Notes under the pieces: generated by a model | Told to the model about the DNA's origin: nothing | Databases searched by the model: none | Seen by the model: the letters and a program-made list of their open reading frames with translations, nothing else | Shown here: piece by piece, positions 5,882-8,729 of the stretch | Layout of the letters: the number at the start of each line of letters is the position of its first letter | How positions within the stretch are numbered: position 1 is the stretch's first letter | Origin: an uncultured Verrucomicrobiota bacterium | GTDB taxonomy: Bacteria; Verrucomicrobiota; Kiritimatiellia; RFP12; UBA3636 | Assembly: GCA_946612175.1 (NCBI GenBank) | Contig: CAMOEO010000110.1 | Span: 1 to 8,729 of the forward strand | Length of the DNA: 8,729 nt | Reading direction: 5' to 3' | Position numbers and translations under genes: made by a program

Positions 5882-6913
5882 GCGGCAGTCGCCGACGAGG
5901 TAGGCGTGCGTGTGGGCGGTGTTGCCGCGGTCGTCGCGCACGGCCACGCGGAACCAGCCGTCGTCGCGGGCGAGCGGGAACTCGGCGTGCGTCATGTCCT
6001 TGCCGCGCTTGACGCCGTAGCGGCGCCCGTCTCCGACGAAGAAGACGAACGAGGCGGGGGAGCAGTCGACGTGGACGACGCCGCTCTCGACGTAGAGCGC
6101 GAGGATGCGCGGCGGGTCGACCCGGCCGCTCGAGCAGTAGAACTCGCCGCGCTCCAGCGCGCGGATCACGGAGGCGTAGTCGAGCGACTCGGCGCCGACG
6201 ATCGTCGAGCCGCCGAAGGACTGCGCGGTGGTGCCGTCGCGGTTGTGGTTGTCGTCGCCCATCGAGCAGAAGATGCGGGGCGAGACGTGGTTGAGCAGGT
6301 CGTCGTAGACGTACGGGCAGTACTCGCCGCCGGTGAGGCACTCGGTGGCGTAGTTGAGGATCTCGAGCGACCAGACGCCCTTGAGGCCGAGCCAGTCGGC
6401 GCGGACGTTGCGCGACCAGTTCGGGTGGTTGTACTGGACGAGGAAGCCGGCCTCGTTCGCCTTCGCGATCACCTCGTTCACGGCGTCCAGGGAGAAGGCC
6501 TTCTTCCTTTCCGCCTCCTCGGGCGTGCCCTCGAAGCAGTTGTGCTGGACGCCCCAGATGGTGTCGCGAGCGGGGCGGCCGGCGGGGTTCGGAACCTTGG
6601 AGAAGAGGTTGAGGTGGAACGTGTTGTGGTAGCGCCCGTTCCAGGGGTTGGCGTCGGGCCTCCCGAGGGGCAGGTGCGAATCCCAGTCGGTGACGTCGTA
6701 CTCGGTCGAGGTCAGCATCAGGAAGCCGGGCTCGTTGAGGTCCGAGTGGTCGGCGAGGACGTTGTGGTCGGTGACCGCGAGGATGGAGTACCCGGCGTTG
6801 CGGTATTCGTCGCGGAGGCGGGCGGGGGGCCAGTAGCCGTCGGAGAGGTTGGAGTGGCAGTGGAGGTTGGCGCGGTACCAGTTGCGGTCCGGGGGGAGGA
6901 GGTACTTTTTCAT
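5879..6913 (-). CDS. PHP-domain metallohydrolase (CehA/McbA-like)
   Basis: A 344-residue protein of the PHP superfamily, trinuclear-metal hydrolases that cleave phosphoesters or related bonds. Metal-ligand motifs appear in order: H18 and H20 (NLHCHSNLSDG), D49 and H50 (AVTDHN), E71 (STEYD), H100 (FHLNLF), H163 (YNHPNWSR), D221 and H223 (GDDNH). After about residue 240 a C-terminal all-beta region (ILALYVESGVVHV, FVFFVGDG, FRVAVRDD) resembles the tail of CehA/McbA-like PHP proteins. No signal peptide is evident, so it is probably cytoplasmic. The ATG at 6913-6911 overlaps the GH3 stop as ATGA and has no clear SD, indicating translational coupling to GH3. That link suggests action on a product of glycan breakdown, but no substrate can be named. 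Its 3' end converges on larA across a GC palindrome. Family call is firm; a specific PHP subfamily is inferred. Confidence 0.85.
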   Translation of the reverse strand: MKKYLLPPDRNWYRANLHCHSNLSDGYWPPARLRDEYRNAGYSILAVTDHNVLADHSDLNEPGFLMLTSTEYDVTDWDSHLPLGRPDANPWNGRYHNTFHLNLFSKVPNPAGRPARDTIWGVQHNCFEGTPEEAERKKAFSLDAVNEVIAKANEAGFLVQYNHPNWSRNVRADWLGLKGVWSLEILNYATECLTGGEYCPYVYDDLLNHVSPRIFCSMGDDNHNRDGTTAQSFGGSTIVGAESLDYASVIRALERGEFYCSSGRVDPPRILALYVESGVVHVDCSPASFVFFVGDGRRYGVKRGKDMTHAEFPLARDDGWFRVAVRDDRGNTAHTHAYLVGDCR

Positions 6914-8729
6914 GACGGAAGGACGAAGCGGGCTTCGGAACGGAGGGAGGCGGAGAGGACGAATGCGCCGGGCTCGAGGACGCGGCGGCCGTCGGGAAGG
7001 TCGTAGGCCAGGTCGCGCATCGGGTCGATGCGCAGGCGGACGGTCTTCGCTTCGCCGGGTCGTAGTGCAATCTTCTCGAACGCGATCACGCGCCGCACGG
7101 GCTGCGTGTAGGAGGCCTCCGGATCGGAGAGATACCAGATTACGGTCTCCTTGCCGGCGCGGGGGCCCGTGTTCTTCACCGTGACGGTCGCCTCGAAACC
7201 CGGCCGAGAACGGCCGGGCGCGGAACCGGCGACGCGGACCTTTCCGTAGCGGAAGGTGGTGTACGACAGCCCGAAGCCGAAGGGGAACCACGGGCCGTTC
7301 TCCTTGGGAAGGTCCTGGTAGTCCGGGCAGTCGGGCGTGATCTTGCCGTGGGCGTTGTAGAAGACCGGGATCTGGCCGACGGACCGCGGGAACGAGATGG
7401 GGAGCTTTCCGCTCGGGTTCGCCTTGCCGACGAGGATCTCCATCGCGGCGGTCGGCGCGCGGCAGCCGCTCTGCCAGCACCAGAGGAGCGCGTCCATCTT
7501 CGCGGCGAGGTTCGGGAACGCGAGCGCGCGGCCGGAGCAGCAGAGGCCGACGAGCGGGCGGCCGAGCGCGGCGATGGCCTCGATCAGGGGCGGCTGCGCG
7601 GGCGGAAGCGCGATGTCGCGGCGCGACTTCTTCTCGCCGCACATCCACGGCACCTCGCCGAAGCAGAGCAGGACGACGTCGGCGTCGCGCGCGGCGGCGA
7701 CGGCCTCGGCGCGCAGGGCCGCGTCCTTCTCCGTCGGCGGCGTGTAGTCCCAGAACGTGCACCCGCGGGCGACGCGGATCTCCGCCTTCGGGAAGAAGCG
7801 GCGGGCGGCGTCGAGGAACGTCTCGCCGTTCACGCCCTTGGAGACGTCGGTGGCGGCGGCGCGCCAGTTGCCCAGGTGCGGATGGACCTCGTCCCCGGCG
7901 GGGCCGATCAGGGCGAGCCTGCGGATCTTTCGCGGGTCGAGGGGGAGGATCGCCGTCCGTCGGTTCGAACGTTCGAAGGTTCGAAGGTTCGAAGGTTGGG
8001 AAGACGAAAAACGGGGCGGATCGTTCTTGAGGAGCACCATCGTCTCGCGGGCGAACGTGTGCGCGAGAGCGATCGCGTCGGGAAGCCGGCAGGTCTTCCT
8101 CGTGGGCTTCTCCGGCGCGTAGGGGTTCTCGAAGAGCCCGAGGCGGAACTTCACGCGCAGGACGCGCGAGACGGCCTCGTCCACGTCCTCCATCGAAAGC
8201 TTGCCGGCGGCGACGGCGGCGGGGACGTTGCGGAAGAGGCCGTCGCCCATCGACATCTCGTTTCCGGCGTGGATGGCGCGGGCGGTCTGGTCGACCGGGT
8301 CGTGCGCGTAGCCCATGTTGCCCATGCGGTGCAGGGCGCCGCTGTCAGAGACGACGAAGCCGCGGAAGCCCATGCGGCCGCGGAGCTCGTCCGTGAGGAG
8401 CGCGCGGCTGGCGGGGATCGGGACGCCATCGTATTCGTTGAACGAGCTCATCACCGTGAGCGCGCCGGCCTTCGCGGCGGCGGCGAAGGGCGGCAGGTAC
8501 CACTCGCGCATCGCGCGGGCCGAGATCTCCGTGTAGGAGTAGTCGCGGCCGCCCTCGCAGGCGGAGTAGCCGACGAAGTGCTTGGCGCACGCGGCGCAGC
8601 GGCCGTCGCGCTGGATGCCGCGCACGGCGGCGGCGGCGAAGCGGCCGGCCGTGTAGGGGTCCTCGCCGTAGCCCTCGACGTTGCGGCCCCAGCGCGGGTC
8701 GTGGCCCACCTCGACCATCGGCCCGAGCA
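6910..8729 (-). CDS. Glycoside hydrolase family 3 (beta-glucosidase-like), N-terminus outside the window
   Basis: At least 605 residues of a GH3 enzyme, cut by the window edge; by family comparison about 100-120 N-terminal residues are missing, so any signal peptide is unseen. Numbering from the methionine at 8718: DPRWGR (7-12) and EGYGEDPY (15-22) open the fragment; K46-H47 (AKHF) and GGRDY bind substrate; D125 in FVVSDSGA is the nucleophile (the usual following Trp is Ser). The alpha/beta sandwich domain (about 225-460) carries GEKKSRRDI with E362 as likely acid/base. GPWFPFGFGLSYTTF leads into a C-terminal fibronectin-III-like domain (about 505-602). It likely releases glucose or another sugar from beta-linked oligosaccharides. 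Odd: about 24 residues (234-257, including SNLRTFERSNRRT) encoded by an 8-bp tandem repeat lie between LLKND and LPLDP, where relatives have a very short linker. It overlaps the downstream PHP gene by four bases (ATGA). Confidence 0.92.
   Translation of the reverse strand, partial: LGPMVEVGHDPRWGRNVEGYGEDPYTAGRFAAAAVRGIQRDGRCAACAKHFVGYSACEGGRDYSYTEISARAMREWYLPPFAAAAKAGALTVMSSFNEYDGVPIPASRALLTDELRGRMGFRGFVVSDSGALHRMGNMGYAHDPVDQTARAIHAGNEMSMGDGLFRNVPAAVAAGKLSMEDVDEAVSRVLRVKFRLGLFENPYAPEKPTRKTCRLPDAIALAHTFARETMVLLKNDPPRFSSSQPSNLRTFERSNRRTAILPLDPRKIRRLALIGPAGDEVHPHLGNWRAAATDVSKGVNGETFLDAARRFFPKAEIRVARGCTFWDYTPPTEKDAALRAEAVAAARDADVVLLCFGEVPWMCGEKKSRRDIALPPAQPPLIEAIAALGRPLVGLCCSGRALAFPNLAAKMDALLWCWQSGCRAPTAAMEILVGKANPSGKLPISFPRSVGQIPVFYNAHGKITPDCPDYQDLPKENGPWFPFGFGLSYTTFRYGKVRVAGSAPGRSRPGFEATVTVKNTGPRAGKETVIWYLSDPEASYTQPVRRVIAFEKIALRPGEAKTVRLRIDPMRDLAYDLPDGRRVLEPGAFVLSASLRSEARFVLPS
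7962..7997. repeat. 8-bp TTCGAA tandem repeat inside the GH3 gene
   Basis: Four whole units (GGTTCGAA, CGTTCGAA, GGTTCGAA, GGTTCGAA) and a half unit (GGTT) follow each other. Each unit contains the palindrome TTCGAA, so the array is nearly self-complementary. Since three 8-bp units make eight codons, the reading frame is preserved across any multiple of three; here it is translated as an NLRTFERS-NRRT-type period-8 peptide on the minus strand. The insertion lies in a linker of the enzyme and is flanked by low-complexity codons, so the whole non-family segment covers about 7948-8019. Confidence 0.85.

Noticed and set aside
5906..7006. 366-codon plus-strand frame opposite the PHP gene
   Set aside because: Val/Gly/Glu-rich antisense shadow; the minus strand carries all PHP metal-binding motifs.
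5298..7070. 590-codon minus-strand frame spanning larA and the PHP gene
   Set aside because: Arg/Pro-rich shadow of the real PHP frame and antisense larA; no motifs.

Overview
This is a very GC-rich stretch (for example 45 of 60 bases are G+C at 5221-5280) with dense, long genes. It reads as the chromosome of a polysaccharide-degrading bacterium. The mix of an exo-beta-1,3-glucanase-like GH5, a secreted sialate O-acetylesterase/SASA-type esterase, a GH3 beta-glucosidase, a LarA-type racemase and a PHP metallohydrolase, together with REP-type transposase debris and short palindromic repeats, fits a gut or sediment member of the Verrucomicrobiota/Kiritimatiellota/Lentisphaerota group. That assignment is an inference from style; no rRNA or marker gene is present.

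Layout. 1-115: a 16/17-bp GC-rich tandem array. 167-394: an extended -10 promoter, the first third of a REP-associated (Y1-type) transposase, then two back-to-back palindromes where the transposase breaks off. 417-1535 (+): a complete GH5 enzyme with SD and both catalytic glutamates. 1532-1786 (-): the C-terminal remnant of a second sialate O-acetylesterase, whose stop codon shares a CTAG with the GH5 stop. 1933-2397 (-): an AT-rich gene for a two-TM protein of unknown function, foreign in composition. 2451-4460 (-): a complete, signal-peptide-bearing sialate O-acetylesterase. 4498-4567: back-to-back sigma70-like promoters, each with 17-bp spacing, with an inverted repeat overlapping both -35 boxes. 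4586-5857 (+): a LarA-family nickel-pincer racemase with every key active-site residue present. 5855-5881: a palindrome between convergent genes. 5879-6913 (-): a PHP/CehA-McbA-like metallohydrolase, joined by an ATGA overlap to 6910-8729 (-), a GH3 enzyme whose N-terminus lies beyond the window.

How they may work together. The secreted esterase would strip acetyl groups from glycans, the GH5 and GH3 enzymes would release glucose from beta-linked oligosaccharides, and the LarA-like enzyme would racemise or epimerise a 2-hydroxy acid, possibly a sugar acid or lactate. The PHP protein is translationally coupled to GH3 and probably acts on a phosphorylated or otherwise esterified product. The shared control region between the esterase and larA suggests that deacetylation and hydroxy-acid handling are switched together.

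The most interesting non-gene signals are an 8-bp TTCGAA-type tandem repeat inserted in frame inside the GH3 gene at a domain linker, the symmetrical operator-like repeat between the divergent promoters, the transposase fragment and its promoter sitting directly upstream of GH5, and the AT-rich membrane-protein gene lodged between an intact esterase and a decayed paralogue.
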